This document shows, one piece after another, positions 43,961 through 53,242 of a DNA stretch of 64,000 nucleotides (position 1 is the first letter of the stretch; each line of letters starts with the position of its first letter). The position numbers and the translations under genes are program-made. The notes under the pieces are model-generated. The model searched no databases and was not told the DNA's origin. It saw only the letters and a program-made list of their open reading frames with translations. The stretch is from Domibacillus indicus (GTDB taxonomy: Bacteria; Bacillota; Bacilli; Bacillales; Domibacillaceae): assembly GCF_023715895.1 (NCBI RefSeq), contig NZ_JAMBOO010000007.1, positions 1 to 64,000 of the forward strand, in the 5' to 3' direction.

Positions 43961-44203
43961 TTACTCTTTATTTTGGAGTTTTTCCGCTAGCTTATAGAAA
44001 TCGAGGCAATGCTTTAAAAATTCTTCATTGACCTCTTTGTACAATTTTGTTGATTCGTCTAATACGTTATTTAAACGATCATAAATATAATAATTGTTCG
44101 CACCTATTCCATAGCGCTTATATATAATTTCGTACTTCTTACCATTATAAACACCACTAAAATATGCATATTTACCTACTTCCTTCGAGAGAACAAAAGA
44201 CAA
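43961..44203 (-). CDS. hypothetical protein, 80 residues
   Basis: Probable TTG start at 44203 behind GGGGGGAGG. Reads FVLSKEVGKYAYFSGVYNGK, then IGANNYYIYDRLNNVLDEST and a helical end. A continuous frame extends upstream to 44416 but only this part looks like protein. Unknown function. Confidence 0.5.
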   Translation of the reverse strand: MSFVLSKEVGKYAYFSGVYNGKKYEIIYKRYGIGANNYYIYDRLNNVLDESTKLYKEVNEEFLKHCLDFYKLAEKLQNKE

Positions 44204-44233
44204 ATTTACTCTACCTCCCCCCTTAATATCTAA

Positions 44234-44431
44234 ATGTATGCTGAACTGAAACGAAAAGAAGAAAAAGAAGCGCCCCCTCTTTATCTGGATAAGCAGGTAC
44301 TGGATGAAATGCAGAGGATTGTAATGGAGTCTTATTATGAGCAGCGAGTGATTGAGCTTCAGGTGAACACATTTGGAATTCCTCATGTTGAAGGCAAAGG
44401 CATCGTTGCTCCCCACCTTCCACTGAGATGA
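44234..44431 (+). pseudogene. short coding remnant, possibly YolD-like
   Basis: A frame without ribosome binding site, preceded by an in-frame stop, reads APPLYLDKQVLDEMQRIVME and ends QRVIELQVNTFGIPHVEGKG. The ending resembles YolD-like proteins (short, V-x-I...G...V-x-G), but the match is weak. The following gap to 44864 contains no supportable gene. Confidence 0.3.
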
Positions 44432-44864
44432 CCCCGCGCAGAATTTTTTCTCTATAAAAAATGCCGCTCGAGGGCGACATAATTTATTACTATCATTTTA
44501 GCAGGCAGGTCCTTCTTTGATTTTTGCTTATTCTGCTTCTCTTTCCCCAACGTTGGCATCCCATTTACTTTCTTCTATTGCCGTATCTGCTCTTCCATTG
44601 TTTTCGTCTGCTCCCACTCCCTTTCGGCAAATAAAAAAGGACACCAAACACCCTGTGCAACCGGCTCACCGTATACAGTGGATTGGATCACTTAATTACC
44701 TGTTTTTTGTTTCTGATGTTGAAATTTGCACAATGTTAATTATGTTTTATTGTTATGTTTCTTTGGCTGTAAATTGCCGCTGTTCCCCGTTTCAGAATCG
44801 AACATCAATAGCGGCTTGCTGAGGATTAGATGTCACTTCAACGACGTTTTCAAGTCCGTATTGC

Positions 44865-45002
44865 TCACGTTCTTTGTCTATTAAAGACCGTCCTGTTTTG
44901 GATATTTAATTCCTTCAAGACTTCTTTGATCGGCACTCCAGCTAATCTCATTTTTACAGCCTTCATTTTTACTTCCGCTGGATAACCAATTCTTGTACCC
45001 AT
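44865..45002 (-). pseudogene. IS3-family transposase OrfA, N-terminal fragment
   Basis: MGTRIGYPAEVKMKAVKMRL, then AGVPIKEVLKELNIQNRT is the start of an IS3-family (IS150-like group) OrfA HTH protein. The homology stops after NRT, a TGA follows at 44865, and the rest of OrfA and all of OrfB are absent. Confidence 0.7.
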
Positions 45003-45005
45003 AGA

Positions 45006-45115
45006 AAAAACACCTTTAAGTTGTTTTCAGGTATTCCATGGGACTGACCCCGTACCCGTTTTTCAACTTAAAGGTGTTTTTATTTGTCTCACTCTATGGG
45101 GTGAGTCCCCTTTTA
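45006..45115 (-). mobile_element. left-end remnant of the IS3-type element with inverted repeat
   Basis: The 18-bp arms AAAAACACCTTTAAGTTG (45006-45023) and CAACTTAAAGGTGTTTTT (45064-45081) flank 40 bp that include GGGACTGACCCC, the core also seen at 32388. On the minus strand GGGGACTCACCCC (to about 45111) could be the IS terminal repeat. Only the left end survives. Confidence 0.5.
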
Positions 45116-45164
45116 ATAAAAGTACCATAAGGTCTTTTTTGATGGCTGCATGCATATCCTTGGC

Positions 45165-45635
45165 TTAATGGTCATCTCCCTGCTCAAGCCGGCCATGTTG
45201 CTGTCCCGCTAATTCCATTTCATGAAAAAGCGATAGTTCAGAAAGGTCAGTATGATCGTCAGGGCCGACTTTGTTGGTCAGATAGCTTTCATAGCGCGCG
45301 TCCATCATGCCGATAAAGCCTTCTGGTTTGTCTAAAACAGTCTGGCCGGTTAATTCATAAGCAGGCAGCGCAGTTTGAACAAAACGCATTTTTTCATGAT
45401 GGGTAAAATTGTCCCAATCCGTCACGGAAAACGAGTGAAGGGTTTCTTTGCTGATGGCCTGTTCACCCAAAAAACCGGGTTCCTCCCCACCTGTATTTTC
45501 AGAAGCGACAAGGGTTTTTCCAAACAGGCTGGAATAAGATCCTTCTTCCCATATAGCGGATAAGCTTAACCCAGCACTAACGCCTATTAGTACCATAAAA
45601 ACCGGCGCAAGTAGTAACATAAGTACGTATTTCAT
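45165..45635 (-). CDS. membrane-anchored hypothetical protein, 156 residues
   Basis: ATG at 45635 with AAGGAGG 8 nt upstream. One N-terminal hydrophobic segment (LMLLLAPVFMVLIGVSAGLS), then an acidic extracytoplasmic part (SVTDWDNFTHHEKMRFVQTA, DDHTDLSELSLFHEMEL). No lipobox Cys. Unknown function. Confidence 0.65.
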   Translation of the reverse strand: MKYVLMLLLAPVFMVLIGVSAGLSLSAIWEEGSYSSLFGKTLVASENTGGEEPGFLGEQAISKETLHSFSVTDWDNFTHHEKMRFVQTALPAYELTGQTVLDKPEGFIGMMDARYESYLTNKVGPDDHTDLSELSLFHEMELAGQQHGRLEQGDDH

Positions 45636-45960
45636 AAGAGGCACCTCCTTTTTTACGCAGTGTGCTAGGTGTCCTACTGTAAATAGATGCCAGGGATTTT
45701 TGCTTTGTTGTTTTCTCGTAAAATAAAGACGTCGTTCCCCGTAACTCCTATCTTTTCTATAAAAGCGGAAGTTTATTCAAAAAACGTGAAAAATGTTTCT
45801 TTTTCGACATTCCCATTAACAGGGGACACCTTTAACAGAGCCAGAGACAAAAAACATGCTATGGAAAAATAAGATCAGTAAAATTTAAATCTCAACTACC
45901 TCTCTTTTATAAAATGGGCTATTTTTAATCTCAAAAAGAACAATATATTTATAAAGTGAA

Positions 45961-45992
45961 AAGCCGTACCAGCATGATAACTGATACGGCTT
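45961..45992 (-). terminator. hairpin near the kinase remnant
   Basis: AAGCCGTA/TACGGCTT arms, just past the remnant's stop on the minus strand. It was probably the terminator of the intact kinase gene. The gap 45636-45960 shows no gene. Confidence 0.5.
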
Positions 45993-45995
45993 CTT

Positions 45996-46243
45996 TCATT
46001 TGGGAGATGGTAGTTTCCCCTTATTTATTGGAATTTCCACACGCATAACCGTCTGGTTTTTATTTGAATCCATTGATATTTCCCCGCCGTACCTATTTAC
46101 TACTTCCTGAACGATAAATAGGCCCTAGTCCCTCACTTTTCCCTGTCAGGCCTTTTTAGTTGAGAAGCCGCTTTTAAAAATGTGTTCTTTATCTTTTTCA
46201 CTAATTTCAGGCCCTGTATTAGTTATTTCAAAATGAAAAAAGG
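45996..46243 (-). pseudogene. sensor histidine kinase, C-terminal ATPase remnant
   Basis: Minus-strand reading gives FHFEITNTGPEISEKDKEHI and FKSGFSTK, then (after a frame change) KGLTGKSEGLG, then LFIVQEVVNRYGGEISMDSN and a terminal VEIPINKG. These are the N-G1-G2 boxes of a HATPase_c domain of the DctS/sporulation-kinase type. Two stop codons and at least two frame changes, and no DHp domain upstream, show it is dead. Confidence 0.75.
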
Positions 46244-46252
46244 TTGATCCAC

Positions 46253-46449
46253 GTGAACAGTCGGAAAGAGCTTGAACAAATTTTAAGCCAGCACATTATT
46301 AATACGGCGGAAGCACTCGAGATTTTAGGATGCAGCTGTCAGTATTAAACAAGCTGGTTCGTACCGAAGATATAAAACCTTTACGGGAGTTTTCGAAGAA
46401 TCGACTGTTTTTGAGGGAACAGAATGAAACAATGAATATTAAAATTTAA
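46253..46449 (+). pseudogene. small helix-turn-helix protein with one-base deletion
   Basis: GTG at 46253 starts NSRKELEQILSQHIINTAEA then LEILGCSCQY and a stop; the next frame continues LNKLVRTEDIKPLREFSKNR and LFLREQ. Inserting one base in the TATTAAAC run (about 46348) restores an excisionase-like HTH (ELEILGCSRQYLNKLV...LFLR). Confidence 0.7.
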
Positions 46450-46632
46450 AATCCCGGAACCCTACCAAGAGGATCCAGAATCTTTTTTATCATCTTTGGC
46501 GAGAACACCCCCACTTCAAGCTTGCTAAGTGGGGGATGAATCGCTGCTCTTTCAGTCATTCTTTTTCCTTGAACGCTCTATTGCTAAAATGGTATAATCA
46601 GGTATAGAACAAACGTTCAGGGGGTGGGGAAA

Positions 46633-47847
46633 ATGATGAAAACCAAAACAGTTGAAACAAAGAACCTTCATTTTAAAGCCTTTCGGTTTAAAATCCATCC
46701 AAGTGACGAGCAAAAACAACTGATTAACCAAACGATCGGCTGCTGCCGGTTTGTCTACAATTATATATTAAATGAAAACATCAAGAGTTTCGAAAAAACA
46801 AAAAAACGGTATACAGAAACAGCTGCTAAAAAGCTCCTCCCTGGGCTAAAAGAAACGTTCAAATGGTTGTCTGGTTCTGACAGTATTGCTCTTCAGGCAA
46901 GCATCGAATACCAGTACGAAGGATTCAAAAAATATAAGGAACAGCCGAAAAAAGAATTAAAAAAACGAGCCGCTAAAAAATGTGCAGAAGGCTATACGCC
47001 AACGGCGTATGACTTTAAGGGCCATCCGACATTCAAAAGCAAGAAAAACCCGGTCCAAAGTTACACAACCAAAATGACAAATCACAATATTAAAATCGTA
47101 GACAATCGCGTTCAGCTGCCGAAACTCGGCTGGATTCGTTTTTCAAAGTCCCGAAACATCGAAGGTGACATTAAGCGTGTCACCGTGCGCCGCAGCAGTA
47201 CCGGCCGGTATTCTATTTCAGTCATTTGCGAGATGCCTTATTCTCCGTACAAACCAAGCACCAAGGATGCCGTTGGCATTGATCTGGGATTAAAAGAGTT
47301 TGCCGTGCTCTCCAATGGTGAATCCATTGCCAATCCGAAATACTACCAAAAATACGAAAAACGGTTAGCCTTTCTTCAGCGTGCGTTTGCACGTAAAAAA
47401 GAAGGTTCGAAATCGTGGGAAAAAAATAAAGCCCAGATTGCTAAACTGCACGAAAAAATCAAACACACAAGAGAAGATTTTCTTCACAAGCTGACGACCA
47501 GGCTCGTTCATGAAAACCAAGTGATCGCAGTGGAGAATTTGTCAGTGAAGAATCTTGTCCAAAACAAAAAACTAAGCAAGGGGATTCACGATGCGTCATG
47601 GTCGAGGTTCAACGAAATGCTCGCCTACAAAGCGAAGTGGTACGGACGAACGATCATAAAAGTCGATCCGTTCTTCCCATCAAGCCAGCTCTGTTCCGGC
47701 TGTGGCCACCAGCATAAGGATGTAAAAAGTCTCGCTGTCCGGGTGTGGGAGTGTCCATCCTGCGGTGTGTGTCACGACCGGGACCTGAATGCGAGCCTGA
47801 ATATTAAAAAAGAAGCCCTTCGGCTTCTTTCACTTCAGTCTATTTAA
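46633..47847 (+). CDS. tnpB: TnpB RNA-guided nuclease (family C)
   Basis: 404 residues from the ATG at 46633 (GGGGGTGGGG upstream). Catalytic Asp/Glu/Asp and the CSGCG...CPSCG zinc finger are intact. Closest to copy 1 (differences include MKTKTVETKN versus MKTKTDETKN). Likely functional. Confidence 0.92.
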   Translation: MMKTKTVETKNLHFKAFRFKIHPSDEQKQLINQTIGCCRFVYNYILNENIKSFEKTKKRYTETAAKKLLPGLKETFKWLSGSDSIALQASIEYQYEGFKKYKEQPKKELKKRAAKKCAEGYTPTAYDFKGHPTFKSKKNPVQSYTTKMTNHNIKIVDNRVQLPKLGWIRFSKSRNIEGDIKRVTVRRSSTGRYSISVICEMPYSPYKPSTKDAVGIDLGLKEFAVLSNGESIANPKYYQKYEKRLAFLQRAFARKKEGSKSWEKNKAQIAKLHEKIKHTREDFLHKLTTRLVHENQVIAVENLSVKNLVQNKKLSKGIHDASWSRFNEMLAYKAKWYGRTIIKVDPFFPSSQLCSGCGHQHKDVKSLAVRVWECPSCGVCHDRDLNASLNIKKEALRLLSLQSI

Positions 47848-47959
47848 GATTGGTCATAAAACCGTTGGAATACGGGGTTAGCCTGATTACTGGGGGTCGA
47901 ACATCCTCTTGCCCAGGAATCCCCCACTTCAACCGTTAGGTAAGTGGGCGGTAGTTCAA
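47775..47959 (+). ncRNA. predicted omega RNA of element C copy 3
   Basis: Same right-end hairpin and position as copy 1; the 5' boundary is an estimate. The guide would match the 3' end of the dehydratase gene region. Confidence 0.4.
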
Positions 47960-47964
47960 TGCTT

Positions 47965-49119
47965 TTATTTAAAGACGTCTTTACGATAAGCCTTAATCAC
48001 GTCCCGGTTAACCTCCACTCCAATGCCTGGTTTTTGAGGGATTTTTACTATTCCATTATCCATGCTGATTGCCCCGTAAATTAATTCTTCTCGGAATGGA
48101 TGGGCAGACTGGTCATATTCCAACAGCGGTTCCTGCGGATTCATCGAAAGTGGTGCAGGAAGAATATTGGAAATGAATTGTAAAGATGCAGCCAGTCCCA
48201 CACCAGATCCCCAAACATGCGGGATCAGCATTGTATTCCAAGCTTGTGCCATAGCAGCAATTTTTTTGCATTCGGTAAATCCTCCTGCCGACATGAGATC
48301 TGGCTGAAGAATATCTAATGCTCCAGTAGAAATCCAGTGACGGTAGCTTGTTTTCCCAAAAATATTTTCACCAGATGCAATATAGGTGGAGGTTAAATTT
48401 CGTAAATTGTGATATCCTTCAATATCTTCCGGGGCTAGCGGTTCTTCGAAGAAATGAATTTTCGCCCGTTCACATTCTAACAAGATACGCCGTGCAGCTG
48501 CCGAATTATAAGCACAATTAGCATCTATCATGATCATGATATCCGGACCTACTGCTTCACGAATCGCATAAATATATTCAATATCACTCTTTACCCCGAA
48601 TCCAACTTTCAATTTGACTGCTTTAAATCCTTTGGACAAGTGGCGCTGTGCTTCTTTGACTCCTTCTTGAAGATGATCTTTTCCTTGTAATCTGTAAAAA
48701 CCCGTTGCGTAAGGCTGGACTTCCGTACGAAAAGCTCCACCCAGTAGTTTATGTATTGGTTTGTTCAAAGAACGGCCGATTACATCCCATAAGGCAATAT
48801 CTACCCCGCTGATCGCATTAATTGCTGCCCCGTGCTGTCCAAACGGACGAGTTTGGTTATACATCTCTTCCCAAAGTACTTCAACATCGAACGGATCACG
48901 ACTGATGAGCATTGGTTTTAAGCAGAACTGGACAAATGAAGCAGCAATTTCCGGCGGCTGAAGTCCATGGCACAATGATTCTCCCCAGCCGGTAATTCCT
49001 TCATCCGTTACAATTTCGACAATCATTGAACTGCGTTTTTCCACCCACCCTTGAGAGAAAGCAAATGGTTCAGACAAGGGGGGTGACAATACATGTGGGA
49101 TAACATCGACAATTTTCAT
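47965..49119 (-). CDS. enolase-superfamily sugar-acid dehydratase (mandelate racemase subgroup)
   Basis: 384 residues. N-terminal capping domain (1-125), then the barrel with KAVKLKVGFG (Lys pair about 165-167), metal ligands Asp in IDANCAYN, Glu in FFEEPL and Glu in ASGENIFG, and a late His in IPHVWGSG. These fit the mandelate racemase subgroup, which dehydrates sugar acids. The divergent neighbour is a sugar-acid dehydratase too, so both probably act in aldonate or aldarate catabolism. Exact substrate not readable. RBS AAGGAGAG. Confidence 0.85.
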   Translation of the reverse strand: MKIVDVIPHVLSPPLSEPFAFSQGWVEKRSSMIVEIVTDEGITGWGESLCHGLQPPEIAASFVQFCLKPMLISRDPFDVEVLWEEMYNQTRPFGQHGAAINAISGVDIALWDVIGRSLNKPIHKLLGGAFRTEVQPYATGFYRLQGKDHLQEGVKEAQRHLSKGFKAVKLKVGFGVKSDIEYIYAIREAVGPDIMIMIDANCAYNSAAARRILLECERAKIHFFEEPLAPEDIEGYHNLRNLTSTYIASGENIFGKTSYRHWISTGALDILQPDLMSAGGFTECKKIAAMAQAWNTMLIPHVWGSGVGLAASLQFISNILPAPLSMNPQEPLLEYDQSAHPFREELIYGAISMDNGIVKIPQKPGIGVEVNRDVIKAYRKDVFK

Positions 49120-49324
49120 TTCTCGTGTTTCTCTCCTTTATCAAAATTTATTTCGGAAGATTTTTATGCCAAAAGATGAAGTTTTCGTCAGCTTAAACGG
49201 CTATGTTTTCATCGCTTTCAGTTAATTTGTTTAATATAATGCCATCTTAATGTTTAAAAATAAAATTGTTAATAAACTCTAATATTTCAAAAATATGCAA
49301 TGTGTCTCTTCAGTAACGTTTTCT

Positions 49325-49424
49325 GTTTTATAATATAAAACTATGTTTTATAGTATTGACATTATTTTAAAACGGAATTATATTCATGTAAAGTTGTTTT
49401 CGCTAAAAAATGAAAGCGCTTAAA
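49325..49424 (+). promoter_or_regulatory. promoter, palindromic operator and cre site of the dehydratase gene
   Basis: TTGACA (49356-49361), 17-bp spacer, TATATT (49379-49384): a near-consensus sigma-A promoter. A perfect palindrome GTTTTATAATATAAAAC (49325-49341) lies just upstream, followed by an ACTAT/ATAGT pair, suggesting a GntR-type operator. TGAAAGCGCTTAAA (49411-49424) is a good CcpA cre site placed just after the start point, where CcpA blocks elongation. Glucose repression is thus likely. Confidence 0.8.
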
Positions 49425-49467
49425 AGAATATATCTATTTCTGAACTACTTTTTAAAAGGAGGAAATG

Positions 49468-51471
49468 ATGTACAACTCACTGAATGAACTTTTAAAGGAA
49501 AAAAATGAAGATACATTTATGATCCAAACGAAAGCAGCAGGTCCTTCAGGGTCCCTGCCTCTTACTGATAAAATGCTTCGGGAAGCGCCAAGCGGAAATT
49601 TATTCGGTTTGTCCCAAAACGTAGGAATGGGATGGGAACCCGGAAAATTAAACGGAAAGCAAATCTTATTATTAAGCACACAAGGAGGTATGCGCGGCGA
49701 GGATGGAAAGCCGATTGCGCTTGGTTATCATACAGGTCACTGGGAAGTTGGTCTCCTTATGAAAGCAGCAGCAGAAGAAATCAGCCAAAACGGCGGCATT
49801 CCCTTCGCAGGTTATGTAAGCGACCCATGTGACGGACGTTCTCAAGGTACGACAGGTATGTTTGATTCTTTCCCTTATCGAAACGATGCAGCCATGGTCT
49901 ATCGAAGGTTAATTCGTTCTCTTCCGACAAGGAAAGCGGTTATCGGGATTGCAACGTGTGATAAAGGCCATCCTGCTATGTTAATTGCGCTGGCCAGCAT
50001 GCATGACCTTCCTACAATTGCTATTCCTGGAGGGGTAACTCTTCCACCATCGCATGGTGAAGATGCAGGAAAAGTGCAAACAATTGGTGCCCGCTATGCG
50101 AATGATGAATTATCAATGCAGGAAGCAGCTGATTTAGGCTGCCGTGCGTGTGCGACGCCAGGAGGCGGATGCCAATTTCTTGGAACAGCTGCCACATCAC
50201 AGGTAGTTGGAGAAGCTCTTGGCCTTTCTATCCCCCACTCGGCTCTCGCGCCATCCGGACAGTCCGTCTGGCTGGAAATGGCGCAGCAATCTGCGCGAGC
50301 GGTAATGAAAATGGAAGAACAAAAGATTACCACAAAAGATATCTTAACGGACGGAGCGATTCGCAATGCGATGGTGATTCATGCTGCATTCGGCGGTTCT
50401 ACAAATCTTTTGCTTCATATTCCTGCCATTGCCCATGCTGCGGGACTATATATTCCGACCGTGCAAGACTGGAACAACGTAAACAAACAAGTGCCGCGAA
50501 TCGTCAGTGTCCTTCCAAACGGACCCGTACACCATCCGACTGTAAGAGCGTACCTTGCAGGAGGTGTTCCTGAAGTCATGCTTCAACTTCGGCCCCTTGG
50601 CGTTCTAGATGAAACGGTCATGACTGTGACTGGCGAAACATTAGGCAGCGTGCTGGATTGGTGGGAACAATCTGAAAGACGCCAACAAATGAAAAAACGT
50701 TTAAAAGAAGCGGATTCGATCGATGCAAGCGATGTCATTATGACTCCTGCCAAAGCGAAAGAAAAAGGATTAACATCGACTGTTACGTTTCCAACAGGCA
50801 ACATTGCTCCTGAAGGCGCGGTGATCAAGTCAACATCCATCGATCCTTCTATGCTTGATGAAAACGGTGTGTACATCCATCGTGGAACAGCTAAAGTGTT
50901 CACGAGCGAAAAAGAGGCGATCCGTGCCATAAAAAATGGAGAGATTCATAAAGGGGATATTATGGCTGTGATTGGCCGCGGACCTCTTGGTACAGGCATG
51001 GAAGAAACGTATCAGCTTACATCTGCCTTGAAACATTTATCCTACGGAAAGCATGTCACCCTCCTTACAGATGCACGCTTTTCCGGCGTTTCTACAGGAG
51101 CCTGCATTGGCCATATCGGTCCTGAAGGTCTCGCCGGCGGTCCGATTGGAAAACTTCGTACCGGGGATATTATAGACGTGCGAATTGATACGAAAAAGCT
51201 GGAAGGTCATTTGAATATGATTGGTTTTTCCGATGGGGGCAACAGCCCTGAAGACGGGAAAGCTATTCTAGAGATGCGTGAAGTCCATCCAGAAATGAAG
51301 CCCGATCCAGACCTACCTGACGATACACGCTTGTGGGCAGCCTTACAATCCGTAAGCGGAGGCACTTGGAAGGGTAGCGTTTACGATGTAAACCGCATTA
51401 TCGAGGTGCTAAAAGCAGGAGAAGAAGCATTATCGCAATTAAAAAAAGAGAAACATTCTATGGAAATATAA
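49468..51471 (+). CDS. IlvD/Edd-family dehydratase, YjhG/YagF (D-xylonate dehydratase) type
   Basis: About 667 residues, the length of YjhG/YagF. Visible landmarks: [19 protein letters not shown]-like segment with the first cluster Cys, [72 protein letters not shown]. Such enzymes bind an iron-sulfur cluster and Mg and convert an aldonate to the 2-keto-3-deoxy acid. The second of two ATG codons (49468) has the better spacing to AAGGAGG. Monocistronic with its own terminator. Confidence 0.9.
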   Translation: MYNSLNELLKEKNEDTFMIQTKAAGPSGSLPLTDKMLREAPSGNLFGLSQNVGMGWEPGKLNGKQILLLSTQGGMRGEDGKPIALGYHTGHWEVGLLMKAAAEEISQNGGIPFAGYVSDPCDGRSQGTTGMFDSFPYRNDAAMVYRRLIRSLPTRKAVIGIATCDKGHPAMLIALASMHDLPTIAIPGGVTLPPSHGEDAGKVQTIGARYANDELSMQEAADLGCRACATPGGGCQFLGTAATSQVVGEALGLSIPHSALAPSGQSVWLEMAQQSARAVMKMEEQKITTKDILTDGAIRNAMVIHAAFGGSTNLLLHIPAIAHAAGLYIPTVQDWNNVNKQVPRIVSVLPNGPVHHPTVRAYLAGGVPEVMLQLRPLGVLDETVMTVTGETLGSVLDWWEQSERRQQMKKRLKEADSIDASDVIMTPAKAKEKGLTSTVTFPTGNIAPEGAVIKSTSIDPSMLDENGVYIHRGTAKVFTSEKEAIRAIKNGEIHKGDIMAVIGRGPLGTGMEETYQLTSALKHLSYGKHVTLLTDARFSGVSTGACIGHIGPEGLAGGPIGKLRTGDIIDVRIDTKKLEGHLNMIGFSDGGNSPEDGKAILEMREVHPEMKPDPDLPDDTRLWAALQSVSGGTWKGSVYDVNRIIEVLKAGEEALSQLKKEKHSMEI

Positions 51472-51542
51472 CTAAATAATCTGGTTAAGGAAAGACACGC
51501 TCTAATGAACAAACCTATTCGTAAAATGATTAAATAACTTAA

Positions 51543-51577
51543 AGTGCTGCAAACCAAAATGTAAAGTTTGCAGCGCT
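51543..51577 (+). terminator. terminator of the dehydratase gene
   Basis: AGTGCTGCAAAC/GTTTGCAGCGCT stem followed by ATTTTATT. The TnpB element E copy 2 begins 5 bp further. Confidence 0.8.
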
Positions 51578-51582
51578 ATTTT

Positions 51583-53242
51583 ATTGAACAAAAAATTAGC
51601 GCCGCATTCCCCTTCAAAATCTTCGGTTTAGTGGGGGTTAGGCGCTAAGGTCTTTATTTCCCTGTTCTTCTATATATTTTTTCATTACACCGATTGCCGG
51701 TTCTTACTTATAACCACTCATACTGATTCTCTTTTTATTTTACAAGTGATTTCCATTTTGATACGATCAACGTATTATAAGGACTAAAAAATGGAAAGGA
51801 GGGTTTGATCATGAAAGTTGCGAAGTCACTGCTGCACAAAATCACAAACCAGACGGAAATCTTCAATGCTACACTGGATATTTATAATGATGCCCTGTCT
51901 TTCATCATTCAAGTGATCGACAAAGAGTTTGATAATACCGACGAACTGACAACTAAATCAATTGTACCTGCAGTAGAAAAACTGATTCACGCAACCAAAT
52001 CAAACCCTCAACCTAAATACAAAGAGTTTAAGGATCGTTTTTACAAATTTCCGTCCTACTTCCGCCGAAGTGCCATTGCTTCTGCTTTTGGCAAAGTAAA
52101 GAGCTTTCGCTCTAACTATCAAAATTGGCAAGAAGAGCAGAAATACGCTCTTTCCGAAGGAAAAAAGTTTAAGAAACAGCCTCCGCGCCTGCAGGCGGAA
52201 CATAAAGAATTCCCTGTTTTTTATCGCGGAAACATGTTCAACAGGACGTCTGATACGACTGCACAAATCAAGGTATTTCACCAGAATGACTGGGTATGGA
52301 CAGATATCGAATTTAAAGAGCAGGACCTTTATAAACGCGGTGTCTGGAAATGGAAAGAGAACAACCCTAAGCTGATTAAGCGTGGAAAGAAATTCTTCCT
52401 TTCTATCAGTTATGAAAATAAAGTTACTCTAACAAAAACGCCTATTCAAGAGCAAAAAGTGTGTGCGGTAGATCTCGGACTGACGAATTCTGCGGTTTGC
52501 TCGGTTATCGATGCAAAGGGCACTGTCTTAGACCGGACATTTATTGACCAGCCTAAAGAAAAAGACCGTCTGCAGACGTTAACGAATAAACTGCGGAAAG
52601 CCCAGCGGGCAAGCGGCCGTATTCATGCACCAAATTTTTGGCGGCAGATCAATGGGTACCAGCAGCATATTGTCCGCCACACCAGCCATAATATTGTAAA
52701 ATTCGCAGCAAAGCACGGCTGTGACGTCATTGTATTCGAGTACTTAGGCAGAATGAAAATCCCCAAAGGATTTTATGGAGCCCGGAAACTTCGCTTTAAG
52801 CTTCACGGGTGGCGAAAAATAGCCATTCAGAACAAAGTGGAAGAAATGGCGCACTGCCTGGGTATTCGCATTTCCCGGATCAATCCGCGAAACACCAGCG
52901 CCTTAGCGTTCGATGGCTCCGGAAAAGTGGAACGGAACCGGAAAAAAGACCTTGCCACGTTTTCAACAGGCAAAGTCTATCATGCGGATTTATCCGCTTC
53001 TTATAACATCGGCGCCCGTTATTTCATTCGGGCTTTTCAAAAATCCACTTCGGAAACGAAATGGTTGTCTCTTCAGGCAAAAGTTCCTGAGCTGGCAATA
53101 AGGACATCCCAGACCTTGTCTTCGTTCATTAGTCTCCATCATGCATTCGGGCTTCCGAAGGAAGCTTAACCAGCTGATGTTGTACCGTATTCAAGATAAG
53201 GGATGCTTCATCAAAATCTTTGATTTAGGTGGAGAGGTTCAC
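51583..53242 (+). mobile_element. TnpB-only IS200/IS605-type element, family E, copy 2
   Basis: 1660 bp, the same size and ends as copy 1 (ATTGAAC at the left, GGTTCAC at the right). Inserted right after the terminator of the dehydratase gene. The bases following the right end (CAAACAGGCCAGATGGCGGA) would form the guide. Confidence 0.85.
51811..53169 (+). CDS. tnpB: TnpB RNA-guided nuclease homologue (family E)
   Basis: 452 residues from the ATG at 51811. RuvC Asp/Glu/Asp conserved (AVDLGLTNSAV, IVFEYLGR, YHADLSASYN); the zinc-finger cysteines are again missing (FDGSGKVERNRKKDLATFS). Differences to copy 1 are concentrated in the C-terminal half, mostly synonymous or conservative, so both are under selection or recently spread. 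Confidence 0.85.
   Translation: MKVAKSLLHKITNQTEIFNATLDIYNDALSFIIQVIDKEFDNTDELTTKSIVPAVEKLIHATKSNPQPKYKEFKDRFYKFPSYFRRSAIASAFGKVKSFRSNYQNWQEEQKYALSEGKKFKKQPPRLQAEHKEFPVFYRGNMFNRTSDTTAQIKVFHQNDWVWTDIEFKEQDLYKRGVWKWKENNPKLIKRGKKFFLSISYENKVTLTKTPIQEQKVCAVDLGLTNSAVCSVIDAKGTVLDRTFIDQPKEKDRLQTLTNKLRKAQRASGRIHAPNFWRQINGYQQHIVRHTSHNIVKFAAKHGCDVIVFEYLGRMKIPKGFYGARKLRFKLHGWRKIAIQNKVEEMAHCLGIRISRINPRNTSALAFDGSGKVERNRKKDLATFSTGKVYHADLSASYNIGARYFIRAFQKSTSETKWLSLQAKVPELAIRTSQTLSSFISLHHAFGLPKEA

Larger units (their letters stand above)
46491..47959 (+). mobile_element. TnpB-only IS200/IS605-type element, family C, copy 3
   Basis: 1469 bp, plus orientation. TTTAT target at 46486-46490; right end TTCAA at 47955-47959. 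The right end is only 5 bp from the stop codon of the convergent dehydratase gene. Predicted guide: TGCTTTTATTTAAAGACGTC. No TnpA. Confidence 0.92.

Noticed and set aside
44517-44822. 101-codon plus-strand frame
   Set aside because: Composition not protein-like and no ribosome binding site.
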